64,000 nucleotides of DNA from an uncultured Oscillospiraceae bacterium (lineage in GTDB: Bacteria; Bacillota; Clostridia; Oscillospirales; Acutalibacteraceae), in the NCBI GenBank assembly GCA_905192745.1, contig CAJJLZ010000014.1, positions 1 through 64,000 of the forward strand. The letters run 5' to 3'. The stretch's first letter is position 1. Every line of letters starts with the position of its first letter. Shown in pieces: positions 52,899 to 60,746 of this stretch. Below the pieces are notes generated by a model. The model saw nothing but the letters and a program-made list of their open reading frames with translations, ran no database searches and was not told the origin of the DNA. Both the position numbers and the translations under genes were made by a program.

Positions 52899-52924
52899 AC
52901 TCGTCAAACAGCGAAAAGGTTTCA
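52899..52924 (-). promoter_or_regulatory. Candidate ECF-sigma autoregulated promoter
   Basis: On the minus strand TGAAACC (52918-52924) and, about 15 bases later, CGAGT (52899-52903). AAC in the -35 and CG at the -10 are the usual ECF features. It lies about 75 bases before the sigma gene. Confidence 0.5.
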
Positions 52925-52969
52925 GGATATATGAAAAATTTTTTGGATGGCGGCGGACGCTGCCAAAGG

Positions 52970-53005
52970 AAAAGGGCCGCATGGCGGTTGCCCGTCATGC
53001 GGCCC
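52970..53005 (-). terminator. Terminator of the ribosomal protein operon after rplL
   Basis: On the minus strand the stem GGGCCGCATG / CATGCGGCCC is followed by TTTTCCTTT. It ends the transcript before the ECF sigma gene. Confidence 0.85.
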
Positions 53006-53040
53006 TGGATCCCAAAGGTGAAAAATACCGGTCGGTGAAA

Positions 53041-53421
53041 TTACTTCAGTTCGACCTTCGCGCCGGCTTCTTCCAGCTTCTTCTTGATGTCCTCGGCGTC
53101 GTCCTTGGAAGCGGCTTCCTTGACAGCCTTCGGAGCGCCGTCGACCAATTCCTTGGCTTCCTTCAGGCCCAGACCGGTAACCTCACGGACAACCTTGATG
53201 ACAGCGATCTTGTTCGCGCCGACTTCCGCCAGCACAACGTCGAACTCCGTCTTCTCTTCCGCAGCGGCGGCGCCGGCAGCGGGAGCAGCGGCAGCGGCAA
53301 CAGCGACAGGAGCGGCGGCGGAAACGCCGAACTCCTCTTCGAGAGCCTTCACGAGCTCGGACAGCTCGAGAACGGTCAGGGCCTTCACATCTTCAATCAG
53401 CTTCAAAACCTTATCAGACAT
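53041..53421 (-). CDS. rplL: Ribosomal protein L7/L12
   Basis: A 126-residue stalk protein of the large ribosomal subunit. It has the N-terminal dimer domain, an Ala-rich hinge (about 35-55) and the C-terminal factor-binding domain (KIAVIKVVREVTGLGLKEAKELVD). It binds L10 and recruits translation GTPases. GGAGG precedes the ATG. A terminator follows, so rpoB is not next. Confidence 0.97.
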   Translation of the reverse strand: MSDKVLKLIEDVKALTVLELSELVKALEEEFGVSAAAPVAVAAAAAPAAGAAAAEEKTEFDVVLAEVGANKIAVIKVVREVTGLGLKEAKELVDGAPKAVKEAASKDDAEDIKKKLEEAGAKVELK

Positions 53422-53541
53422 AGTGGTAATCCTCCATTTTCTTTTTATTGCGCTGTGCGCATTTTATGTCGGTTCATCCGAACCGGAGTTTGCCGGGAAC
53501 CGGAAAAATAACGGGAACGAAGAAACCGTTCCGGTCGTTTC

Positions 53542-54072
53542 CTATGCCCCCTGCTTTTCGGCGATCGCGTTCAGGGCGACCACCAGACCGCGGAGATTGG
53601 CGTTGAGTACGCAGACGAAGCCGGAAATCGGGGCGTTCAGGCCGCCGAGAGCCTTGGCCACGAGGACTTCCTTCGGCGGCATTTTCGCCAGTTCGGAAAC
53701 GGCGGCCGCATCCACGACCTCGCCTTCCACAAATCCGGCCTTCACTTCGAGGGCCTTATTCGTTTCGGCAAATTTGCTGAGGATTTTGGCGGCGGCCACA
53801 TGGTCGGACTCGCTCAGTGCCAGAGCGGTAGAGCCCTCCAGCACGGAATCCAGCCCGGACAGGCCGGCCTTTTCCGCAGCGCGGCGGAGCATGGTGTTCT
53901 TCACCACGGCGTAATGTACGCCGGCTTCCCGCAGTTCACGGCGAAGCTTGGTGTCGTCGGCCACATTGATTCCCTTGTAGCTGACCACAACGCCGGCCAC
54001 GGAATTTTTCAGCTTTTCCGCCAGTTGATCGACATACTCCTGCTTCTGCTGCAAAATCTTCTCGCTGGGCAA
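53542..54072 (-). CDS. rplJ: Ribosomal protein L10 (TTG start)
   Basis: A 176-residue protein that anchors the L7/L12 stalk to the 23S rRNA. Typical stretches are VVVSYKGINVADDTKLRREL and YAVVKNTMLRRA. The start is a TTG at 54072 with GGAGG nine bases upstream; the ATG a few bases before is out of frame. An L10-type leader lies upstream. Confidence 0.95.
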   Translation of the reverse strand: MPSEKILQQKQEYVDQLAEKLKNSVAGVVVSYKGINVADDTKLRRELREAGVHYAVVKNTMLRRAAEKAGLSGLDSVLEGSTALALSESDHVAAAKILSKFAETNKALEVKAGFVEGEVVDAAAVSELAKMPPKEVLVAKALGGLNAPISGFVCVLNANLRGLVVALNAIAEKQGA

Positions 54073-54079
54073 TTCATTT

Positions 54080-54330
54080 CACCTCCGGATGACGTATTGC
54101 TGACTTGCTGGCCTTCTCCGGAACAAAAAAACTTCCCGTGGCGTAAACCACAGGAAGATTTCAGACATTGTTGCATTTCCCCCGAACGGTTTCTTCTGAA
54201 ACCGGGAAAAATGGTTCATGCCCTCGTCCTCGGCAGGCGGCGGATGCCTTTACATCGGAAAACCGATACCTGCTGTCTGTGGAAGAACAGCAAAAAATAT
54301 TTTATCAGAGGACAGGGACCTTGTCAACCC
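54080..54330 (-). promoter_or_regulatory. L10 leader (autoregulatory element with terminator)
   Basis: The 320-base gap between rplA and rplJ contains, on the minus strand, a structured stretch with CTGCCGAGGACGAGG, like the L10 leader family. A hairpin CTTCC-GTGG / CCAC-GGAAG followed by seven T (54125-54157) comes after it. The L10-L12 complex should bind and favour termination. Confidence 0.75.
54125..54157 (-). terminator. Attenuator terminator before rplJ
   Basis: A short stem with one bulge (CTTCCTGTGG / CCACGGGAAG) and a seven-T run, located about 55 bases before the rplJ start. Confidence 0.82.
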
Positions 54331-54394
54331 CTGTCCTCCGAATAAAACCGAAAAAACGATTTTCCGCTTTTCCGAAGAAAAAACCGTGCGAAAA

Positions 54395-55087
54395 TTACGC
54401 GCCGAACTTATTCGGATTGATCCGCACGCCGGGGCCCATGGTGGTGGCAACCACGCAGGAGCGGATATACTGGCCCTTCGCCGCAGCCGGCTTTGCACGA
54501 ACAATCGCGCCCAGCAGGGTGCTGAAGTTCTCCTGCAGTTTCTCCGCGCCAAAGGACACCTTGCCGATCGGGCAGTGGATGATGTTGGTCTTGTCCAAGC
54601 GGTACTCGATCTTACCGGCCTTGGCTTCGGTGACAGCCTTTGCCACATCCGGGGTAACGGTGCCGGCCTTCGGGTTGGGCATCAGGCCGCGCGGACCGAG
54701 CACTTTACCGAGACGGCCGACCAGACCCATCATATCCGGGCTGGCGATAACCACGTCGAAATCCATCCAGCCGCCCTGCACCTTGGCGACCATATCCTCC
54801 GCACCGACATATTCCGCACCGGCGTCCAACGCCGCCTGCGCCTTGTCGGCCTTGGCGAACACCAGAACGCGGACGGATTTACCGGTGCCGTGGGGCAGCA
54901 CGATCGCGCCGCGAACCTGCTGATCGGCGTGACGGCTGTCAACGCCCAGCTTCACATGCACTTCCACCGTCTCGTCAAACTTGGCCTTGCCGGTTTTGAC
55001 GGCGATATCCAGCGCTTCGTTCACATCATAGAAAGTTGCGCGGTCGAACAGCTTGGCGCTGTCGACATATTTCTTACCGTGTTTCAT
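54395..55087 (-). CDS. rplA: Ribosomal protein L1
   Basis: A 230-residue protein of the L1 stalk near the ribosomal E site, and a translational repressor of its own operon in many bacteria. Characteristic stretches are LGVDSRHADQQVRGAIVLPHGTGK and GPRGLMPNPKAGTVT. The ATG follows GGGAGGATATGTGA. Confidence 0.97.
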   Translation of the reverse strand: MKHGKKYVDSAKLFDRATFYDVNEALDIAVKTGKAKFDETVEVHVKLGVDSRHADQQVRGAIVLPHGTGKSVRVLVFAKADKAQAALDAGAEYVGAEDMVAKVQGGWMDFDVVIASPDMMGLVGRLGKVLGPRGLMPNPKAGTVTPDVAKAVTEAKAGKIEYRLDKTNIIHCPIGKVSFGAEKLQENFSTLLGAIVRAKPAAAKGQYIRSCVVATTMGPGVRINPNKFGA

Positions 55088-55168
55088 TCACATATCCTCC
55101 CTGTTGAGTGGTAAAATCGGAATTCCGCTGTGTGGCCGCCTGTGAAACGCATATTCCACAACGGCCGG

Positions 55169-55249
55169 GGAAAACGGGGGGAATTGCGGAGCAATTCCGA
55201 AACCGAAAGGTTTCGCCGTTTTCCAGCGTGAAACGTCAGCGCTTCACGC
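55169..55249 (-). ncRNA. Structured RNA segment between rplK and rplA (three-way junction)
   Basis: An outer 9-bp stem (55169-55177 with 55216-55224) encloses two perfect hairpins (55180-55198, 8 bp; 55199-55214, 6 bp). A separate 7-bp stem lies next to it (GCGTGAA / TTCACGC, 55226-55249). It has no T-run. It could be an L1-responsive site or a repeat element. Confidence 0.5.
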
Positions 55250-55274
55250 CATCCTCCCACCCGGAACAGACTCC

Positions 55275-55700
55275 TTAGTCGACAACCTCGATGCCCATGC
55301 TGCGCGCCGTGCCGGCAATCATGCTCATCGCCGATTCGACGCTGGCGGCATTAAGGTCAGGCATTTTGGTTTCCGCGATTTTCCGGACCTGTTCCTTCGT
55401 AATCTTCGCGACCTTGGTCTTGTTCGGCGTGCCGGACGCGGTTTCAATGCCGCAGGCTTTCTTAATCAGGACGGCCGCAGGGGGCGTCTTGGTGATGAAC
55501 GTGAAGGAGCGGTCCGCATAGACCGTAATCACGACCGGGATAATGAGACCCACGTCGTTCTTCGTGCGTTCGTTGAATTCCTTGGTGAAAGCCATGATGT
55601 TCACGCCGTGCTGACCGAGAGCCGGACCAACAGGGGGCGCCGGCGTAGCCTTGCCCGCCGGAATCTGCAGTTTAATATAGCCGGTTACTTTCTGAGCCAT
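55275..55700 (-). CDS. rplK: Ribosomal protein L11
   Basis: A 141-residue protein of the GTPase-associated centre. The Pro-rich N-terminal PAGKATPAPPVGPALGQHGVN and the C-terminal RNA-binding stretch ending GTARSMGIEV are typical. TTGGAGGTG lies upstream. Gene order nusG-rplK-rplA is conserved among bacteria. Confidence 0.97.
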   Translation of the reverse strand: MAQKVTGYIKLQIPAGKATPAPPVGPALGQHGVNIMAFTKEFNERTKNDVGLIIPVVITVYADRSFTFITKTPPAAVLIKKACGIETASGTPNKTKVAKITKEQVRKIAETKMPDLNAASVESAMSMIAGTARSMGIEVVD

Positions 55701-55736
55701 TTTTTACTTGCACCTCCAAAAATCGTGGTAGATGGC

Positions 55737-55757
55737 GGAGCGGCAGAGAGCCGCTCC
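55737..55757 (-). repeat. 8-bp hairpin between nusG and rplK
   Basis: GGAGCGGC and GCCGCTCC around AGAGA form a stable stem just before the rplK ribosome site. There is no T-run. Confidence 0.45.
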
Positions 55758-55822
55758 TCCCACAGCCGGACGTTCGTCCGGGCGCCGAGCGGCCGCCCGG
55801 CAGGGGCTTTGCGACGGATGCC

Positions 55823-56344
55823 TTAATCCATCCGTTCCGCCTGATCCAGCTCCAGTTCCACCGGGGTTTCCCGGCCGAACATGGAGATGGTAACGCGAAC
55901 CTTGTTCTTTTCGAGATCGATTTCGTCCACCACGCCGGTGAAATTCTCCAGCGGGCCGTCCACGATGTGGACGGTGTCGCCCACGGTGTAGTTGACCTCG
56001 ATCTCCCGCTTCTCCACTCCCAGAGCAGTGACCTCTTCCTCCGTCAGGGGGATGGGCTTGCCGTTGGGGCCGACAAAGCCGGTGCAGCCGCGGGTGTTCC
56101 GCACGACGTACCAGGAGTCGTCCGTCATCACCATCTTGACGAGCACATAGCCCGGGAAGATCTTCCGTTCCACCTCGCGCTTTTTGTTGTCCTTGATTTC
56201 CACAACGGTTTCGGTGGGGACGCGGATCTCATGAATCCAATCCTGGAGCTTGCGGTTCTCGACAATCGTTTCGAGATTGGTGGCCACTTTGTTTTCGTAG
56301 CCGGAATAGGTATGCACCACATACCATTTTGCCTCTTCAGACAT
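55823..56344 (-). CDS. nusG: Transcription antitermination factor NusG
   Basis: A 173-residue protein with the NGN domain (WYVVHTYSGYENKV at the start, IFPGYVLVKMVM, VRNTRGCTGFVG) and a C-terminal KOW domain (VGDTVHIVDGPLENFTGVV). It links RNA polymerase to elongation control and the ribosome. The ATG at 56344 is used; an upstream TTG is in frame. GGAGG precedes it. Confidence 0.96.
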   Translation of the reverse strand: MSEEAKWYVVHTYSGYENKVATNLETIVENRKLQDWIHEIRVPTETVVEIKDNKKREVERKIFPGYVLVKMVMTDDSWYVVRNTRGCTGFVGPNGKPIPLTEEEVTALGVEKREIEVNYTVGDTVHIVDGPLENFTGVVDEIDLEKNKVRVTISMFGRETPVELELDQAERMD

Positions 56345-56391
56345 CAACGCATCCTCCTTGCTTATGCGGGCAGGGGATTACCGGGCCGCCA

Positions 56392-56673
56392 TCAAACCAT
56401 CAGCTTGATTAAAGCGCCCAGGCCGAAATCAAAAAGGCAGATAGCAATGCCAAGCACCGCGCACATCGCCAGCGTGACGCCGGTGTTGCGCACGACCGTC
56501 GGCAGGGTCGGCCAGATGATCTTCTTGAACTCGCCCCTGGCATCGCGGAAATACTTCCCGGCCTTCTTGCCGAACCCGGGTTTCTTCTCCTTGGCGGGCT
56601 TCGCGTCCTTCTCCGCTTTGGAAGCCTTTCCTTCGGTCTCCTCCGCGGCGGCAAGCTTTTTCTCGTCAGCCAT
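56392..56673 (-). CDS. secE: Preprotein translocase subunit SecE
   Basis: A 93-residue protein with a charged Lys/Ala-rich N-terminal part (1-45) and one C-terminal membrane helix preceded by FRDARGEFKKIIWPT, the SecE hallmark. It stabilises SecY in the protein-export channel. The ATG at 56673 is chosen for its upstream GGAAAGGAAG site and because homology begins there. Confidence 0.93.
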   Translation of the reverse strand: MADEKKLAAAEETEGKASKAEKDAKPAKEKKPGFGKKAGKYFRDARGEFKKIIWPTLPTVVRNTGVTLAMCAVLGIAICLFDFGLGALIKLMV

Positions 56674-56746
56674 TAACGAACCCTTCCTTTCCTCGCCGGC
56701 GGGAAATCTTCCCAATAGCCGGCCATGCTGCGAAGCAGGCGGCGCC

Positions 56747-56896
56747 TTACTTCGTTTCGCGATGGAGCGTGTGCTTCCGGCAGAACCGGCAGTACTTGTT
56801 CATCTCCAGTCTGTCGGGGTCGTTCTTCTTGTTCTTCATGGTGTTGTAGTTGCGCTGCTTGCACTCCGTGCAGGCCAGGGTGATTTTGACTCTCAT
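56747..56896 (-). CDS. rpmG: Ribosomal protein L33
   Basis: A 49-residue ribosomal protein of the zinc-binding form, with Cys pairs in CTEC and CRFC. The Lys-rich middle NTMKNKKNDPDRLE is typical. The ATG at 56896 follows GGAGGTG. It is the first gene after the operon promoter; the order rpmG-secE-nusG is standard in Firmicutes. Confidence 0.95.
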   Translation of the reverse strand: MRVKITLACTECKQRNYNTMKNKKNDPDRLEMNKYCRFCRKHTLHRETK

Positions 56897-57046
56897 AACG
56901 GCACCTCCAATGATTCGGAATATCGTGGGCTTGCTCCTGCGGGCGGCACGCCGCCCTTCCCGGCAAGCTCTGGCCTCCCTCGGTCGCGGGGCCTTGTCCC
57001 GCCGAAAAACGGGCACAAAAAAAGAACCCCCAATGAGGTACTATCT

Positions 57047-57075
57047 ACTATAGCACACTCTTTTTCACCGGTCAA
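57047..57075 (-). promoter_or_regulatory. Promoter of the rpmG-secE-nusG-ribosomal protein operon
   Basis: On the minus strand TTGACC (57070-57075), 17 bases and TATAGT (57047-57052), close to consensus and suited to strong constitutive expression. The leader is about 145 bases long. Confidence 0.78.
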
Positions 57076-57143
57076 GGGGGTCCTTCTGAAATTTTTGCTT
57101 TTTTATGCCAGTATGCCAGCCGGGATATTCTGCCGGTCGGTTC

Positions 57144-58190
57144 TTACCCAAGGAAGTGATCCTTGAGCTCTTCCCGGGAATAGGCGCGGGTGTAGGCGCA
57201 GCGGCCCTGCTCATCGGTGATGGAGACACGGAAGTAGGCAGCCCGTCCCGGCATGCATCCGTCAAACCAGCCGCGCAGATGGAAGGCCGCCTCCGTCAGC
57301 GGCTCTCCGTCAGCATTCGCAACCAACACCCAACGGCGCTCGGTGAGCAGCCGAATCTGGCGGCAGGGCGTGCAGGTCACGCGGAGCGTATCCCCTTCCA
57401 ACGTCAGGCTGTGGATTTCCGCCCCGTTCGAGGCGTAAAAATCCCCCTGCTCCAGCGCCCGGATAACGGCGGCATATTCCAGCTTCGGCGCGGCAATCAT
57501 CACATAGCCGATAAACATATGCGTGTCGTGACAGTCGTCGGTGGCCAGCGGGAAGACCGGCTTGCCCTGACGCAGCATTTCCTCAAAAACATGTGGCTGA
57601 TTCTCTTCAAAGCCCTCCCGGCAGGAAATACCGTTGATGATTTCGACGCCCCAGAGTCCCTCCAGTCCCGCGTAATCCTCGGATGTCTGCAGCGACCATT
57701 TCGGATGGTTCAGCGCCACCAGAAACCCCGCTTCCCCGCCCGCGCGGATGATCGCGTTGAGCGTCTCCGTATCATACGGCCGGAGACGGTGCCCGTCGTG
57801 TACGACCTGATCCATATACGCCGTTGCATTCCTCCACACATAATCCGGATGATAAAAGACCTGCTTCCGGTTGTGCGGCTCTTTGGCGATAAAATTCAAA
57901 TGGCAAACACGCGCATAGCTTCCGTATTGGCTCTCCATCGGCTCCACAACGCTTAGCTCATAGCCGGTCAGCGCCAGAAAACTTTCGTCCGTCAGATCGG
58001 AATGGTCCAGACACACCTCATGATCGGTAAACGCAACGATCTGATAACCGTGCGCCCTATAAGCGTCTTTGATCTCCTCAACGGTACAGTCTCCGTCAGA
58101 ACAGGTGCTGTGCGTGTGCAAATTGGCTTTGTAAAACGAACCGTTTTCCGGCAGAAGATGCCGGAGTTTGAGGGGCATGCCGCTCTGCAT
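57144..58190 (-). CDS. PHP-domain metal-dependent phosphoesterase
   Basis: A 348-residue protein. The PHP domain (about 18-230) shows metal ligands in NLHTHSTCSDGDCT (HxH), FTDHE, and later in NHPKW and DDCHDTH. A beta-rich C-terminal part (about 240-345) is probably a binding module. PHP proteins hydrolyse phosphoester bonds; the substrate here is unknown. It is divergent from an RpiR-type regulator gene with which it shares an operator region, so a sugar phosphate is a fair guess. AAGGAG precedes the ATG. Confidence 0.85.
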   Translation of the reverse strand: MQSGMPLKLRHLLPENGSFYKANLHTHSTCSDGDCTVEEIKDAYRAHGYQIVAFTDHEVCLDHSDLTDESFLALTGYELSVVEPMESQYGSYARVCHLNFIAKEPHNRKQVFYHPDYVWRNATAYMDQVVHDGHRLRPYDTETLNAIIRAGGEAGFLVALNHPKWSLQTSEDYAGLEGLWGVEIINGISCREGFEENQPHVFEEMLRQGKPVFPLATDDCHDTHMFIGYVMIAAPKLEYAAVIRALEQGDFYASNGAEIHSLTLEGDTLRVTCTPCRQIRLLTERRWVLVANADGEPLTEAAFHLRGWFDGCMPGRAAYFRVSITDEQGRCAYTRAYSREELKDHFLG

Positions 58191-58220
58191 CGGTATACAT
58201 CTCCTTTTTTCGTTTTTTCA

Positions 58221-58249
58221 TTGACAAGAACACCGCCGCTGTCTATAAT
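58221..58249 (+). promoter_or_regulatory. Consensus sigma-A promoter of the RpiR-MFS operon
   Basis: TTGACA (58221-58226), 17-base spacer and TATAAT (58244-58249), a perfect consensus. Its -10 overlaps the palindrome TATAATTATA (58244-58253), so a bound repressor would block it. Confidence 0.85.
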
Positions 58250-58300
58250 TATATTTCAATTTATAATTATATATCAGAATATAATTCCATCAATTATTAT
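58244..58300. promoter_or_regulatory. Palindromic operator cluster in the divergent control region
   Basis: Two exact copies of the self-complementary TATAATTATA (58244-58253 and 58262-58271) lie 18 bases apart. A third, looser repeat ATAATT-ccatc-AATTAT follows (58281-58297). They cover the -10 boxes of both divergent promoters. The RpiR-type regulator encoded next door is the obvious candidate ligand. Confidence 0.6.
58266..58293 (-). promoter_or_regulatory. Divergent promoter of the PHP gene
   Basis: On the minus strand TTGATG (58288-58293), 16 bases and TATAAT (58266-58271); the -10 lies inside the second TATAATTATA copy. Confidence 0.6.
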
Positions 58301-58388
58301 AGAATACCCGTTGTGCCGTGTCAAGCAGAACATAAAAGAACAAGGAAAAAATTTATGCTGACGCTGAAAGACGGAATGGAGGTTTTTT

Positions 58389-59261
58389 ATGGAAGAAAAG
58401 AAATCCTGTTTGTTGGAAATCCAGACGAAATATGCCGTTCTGACCGCTGTGGAGCGAACTGTTGCGGATTATATTCTCCGCAACAGCGAAAGCGTGGTGC
58501 GGATGTCGGTGGCGAAATTGGCGGCGAACGCCGGCACCGTTAGCTCCGCCGTGATCCGCTGCTGCAAGTCGCTGGGATTTACCGGCTATTCCGAACTGAA
58601 GCTGTCGCTGGCCGCCGAGCTTGCCAGAAACCGTCAGCTCAATTACGTCCCCTATATTTCCCCCGAGGACGACACGGGCGCTATTCTCGATAAGGTGTTC
58701 GCGGCCGGCGTAAAAGTGCTGCACGACACGGCGGAAAAAATAAACCGTCAGGCGCTGCAAACGGTCGTCGATCTGATTGGAAAGGCCCGCGCCGTTTACA
58801 TCTACGGAATTGCCACCTCCGCCGGAATTGCGAGGGATTTTCAATATCGCGTCATGCAGTTGGGCTATACCGTCTTCGTCTTTACCGATATTGTGGAGAT
58901 GAAGGTTTCCACAATGAATATCCGTCCGGGAGACGCAGCCATCGGCATCTCGCATTCCGGACGGACCGTCGCCACGATCGAAGCGCTGCGGCTTGCAAAA
59001 GAAGCCGGCGCCGTGACCGCCTGCATCACCAGCTATCCCCAAAGCCGGATCACCCGGATATGCGACCACTCGATTGAAATTTATGCGGACGAGATTCGGT
59101 ATCCGGCCGAAGCAATATCCGCCCGGATGGCGCATATCGGCGTCATTGACGCCATCATCATCGCCCTTTCCATGAACGACCGGGAGGCGGCGGCGGAACG
59201 CTCCAAACGCACGCACGAGTTCGCCAATTCCATCCGATACGAGGAACGCCGAAAAGCGTAG
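58389..59261 (+). CDS. RpiR/MurR-family transcriptional regulator with SIS domain
   Basis: A 290-residue regulator. The N-terminal helix-turn-helix domain (about 8-80; VERTVADYILRNSESVVRMSVAKLA) and the C-terminal SIS sugar-phosphate isomerase domain (about 120-250; YIYGIATSAGIARDFQYR, GISHSGRTVATIEAL) are typical. It should respond to a phosphosugar and control its own operon and the divergent PHP gene. GGAGG lies 6 bases upstream of the ATG. An MFS transporter gene follows. Confidence 0.92.
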   Translation: MEEKKSCLLEIQTKYAVLTAVERTVADYILRNSESVVRMSVAKLAANAGTVSSAVIRCCKSLGFTGYSELKLSLAAELARNRQLNYVPYISPEDDTGAILDKVFAAGVKVLHDTAEKINRQALQTVVDLIGKARAVYIYGIATSAGIARDFQYRVMQLGYTVFVFTDIVEMKVSTMNIRPGDAAIGISHSGRTVATIEALRLAKEAGAVTACITSYPQSRITRICDHSIEIYADEIRYPAEAISARMAHIGVIDAIIIALSMNDREAAAERSKRTHEFANSIRYEERRKA

Positions 59262-59359
59262 GCCGGTGCGGCCCGGCATCGTTTTCCGCCGTTGAAAGGC
59301 GCGCCGGCTTTGCAGGCAAGGTATCCATAAACCGTAAAACAATAAAAAGGAATCAAACT

Positions 59360-60559
59360 ATGAAACGCCCAAAAAACGGCTTTTTCTTTCCCCTTTGTTA
59401 CGTCGCCTATATGTCCATTTATATTGCCCGCCTGAATCTGTCCACGGCGTCTCCCGGGCTGATTCAGCTGGGAATTCTGGATTCCGCGCAGATTGGGCTG
59501 CTCGGCAGCACGTTCTCGGTCGTTTACGCGTCGGGCCGGCTGATTAACGGTATCCTGAGCGACAGCCGCCCGCCGTGGGTCATGATCTCCTCCGGCCTGC
59601 TGACCGCGGCGGTGAGCAACCTCACTATCGGCTTTTTTCCGCCGTATATCGGAATGCTGCTGCTCTGGAACACCAACGCCTTCGCCCAGTCCATGCTGTG
59701 GAGCTCTATATTGAGCGTGATCGCAGGAACCTATGACGAGCAAACCGCGCGGCGCAAAAACTCGATCATGGTAACGTCGGTCGCTTCGGGAAACATTCTT
59801 GGGATTCTTCTCAACACAGCCGTGATTACCCGGTTCGGGCTTCGCTATGCCTTCGTGATCCCCGGCGGTTTGACCCTGCTGTGCGGTCTGGCCGTTCTGC
59901 TGACCATGCGGAATGTCCGCGCCGCCAAATCCGACGAAAAAAAGCATATACCGCTTTATCATCTGCTGCGCGAGCGGGAAATCCGGCTTGCGCTCGCCCC
60001 CGCCGTACTGCACGGCATGATTAAGGATAATATCACCCTCTGGGTAACGGTATACTTCGTGAGCAAATTCGGTATCGATCTGCAGGGGTCGGCGTATTTT
60101 GTCCTGCTCGTCCCCGTGGTCGGCCTTTTCGGGAGACTGCTTCACCCCGTCTGTTATCAGTTGTGCGGCGAGCGGGAGCATCGGCTGTCGCTCTATGCGT
60201 TCCTGATCTGCGCGGCGGCGGCAATCCCGCTTTGCTTCGACCCCATCCTTCCCGTAGCGGCCGCCGTGTGTCTCGGACTTATTTATGCCGCCGTCTCAAT
60301 CATCAACACGTCTCTTCTGTCTGTTTTCCCCGTCCGGTTTCAGGCCACCGGCAACATCGCCTCGGTCGGCGGAGTCATGGATTTTGCTGCCTACCTCGGC
60401 GCCGGCATCGGCTCGCTGGTTTACGGCGTGACGATCGAGCACTTCGGCTATCTGCCGATGTATGCGTCCTGGGCGGTCATCTCCCTGATATCCATCCTTT
60501 TTCTTTATCGTCTGAATCGTCTGACCCGGGCAGAAGCGAAAATAGAAACGGAAGCCTAA
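59360..60559 (+). CDS. MFS transporter
   Basis: A 399-residue protein with about twelve membrane segments and an MFS-like loop between segments 2 and 3 (SVVYASGRLINGILSDSRPP). The beginning YVAYMSIYIARLNLSTASPG resembles the organophosphate/glycerol-3-phosphate antiporter branch. With the phosphosugar-type regulator and PHP phosphoesterase this suggests uptake of a phosphorylated organic compound; the substrate is unproven. AAAAGGAAT precedes the ATG. Confidence 0.87.
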   Translation: MKRPKNGFFFPLCYVAYMSIYIARLNLSTASPGLIQLGILDSAQIGLLGSTFSVVYASGRLINGILSDSRPPWVMISSGLLTAAVSNLTIGFFPPYIGMLLLWNTNAFAQSMLWSSILSVIAGTYDEQTARRKNSIMVTSVASGNILGILLNTAVITRFGLRYAFVIPGGLTLLCGLAVLLTMRNVRAAKSDEKKHIPLYHLLREREIRLALAPAVLHGMIKDNITLWVTVYFVSKFGIDLQGSAYFVLLVPVVGLFGRLLHPVCYQLCGEREHRLSLYAFLICAAAAIPLCFDPILPVAAAVCLGLIYAAVSIINTSLLSVFPVRFQATGNIASVGGVMDFAAYLGAGIGSLVYGVTIEHFGYLPMYASWAVISLISILFLYRLNRLTRAEAKIETEA

Positions 60560-60586
60560 GCACCGTGCCCTTTTCCGGAAAAGCCG

Positions 60587-60615
60587 TTGCCTTCCGATAC
60601 TTCATATGGTATTAT
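60587..60615 (+). promoter_or_regulatory. Promoter of murI
   Basis: TTGCCT (60587-60592), 17 bases and TATTAT (60610-60615), about 130 bases before murI. Confidence 0.5.
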
Positions 60616-60746
60616 ATTGTATTATAAAATTTACAGCGTCTGTCAAAACATAATTTTACGGGAACCGGCATAGTCTCCGATACGGGCTTTCCGGCGCGGC
60701 GCCGGCTATTGCCGTTCAGGATATCAATCGAAAGGGGGCGGCCCCC

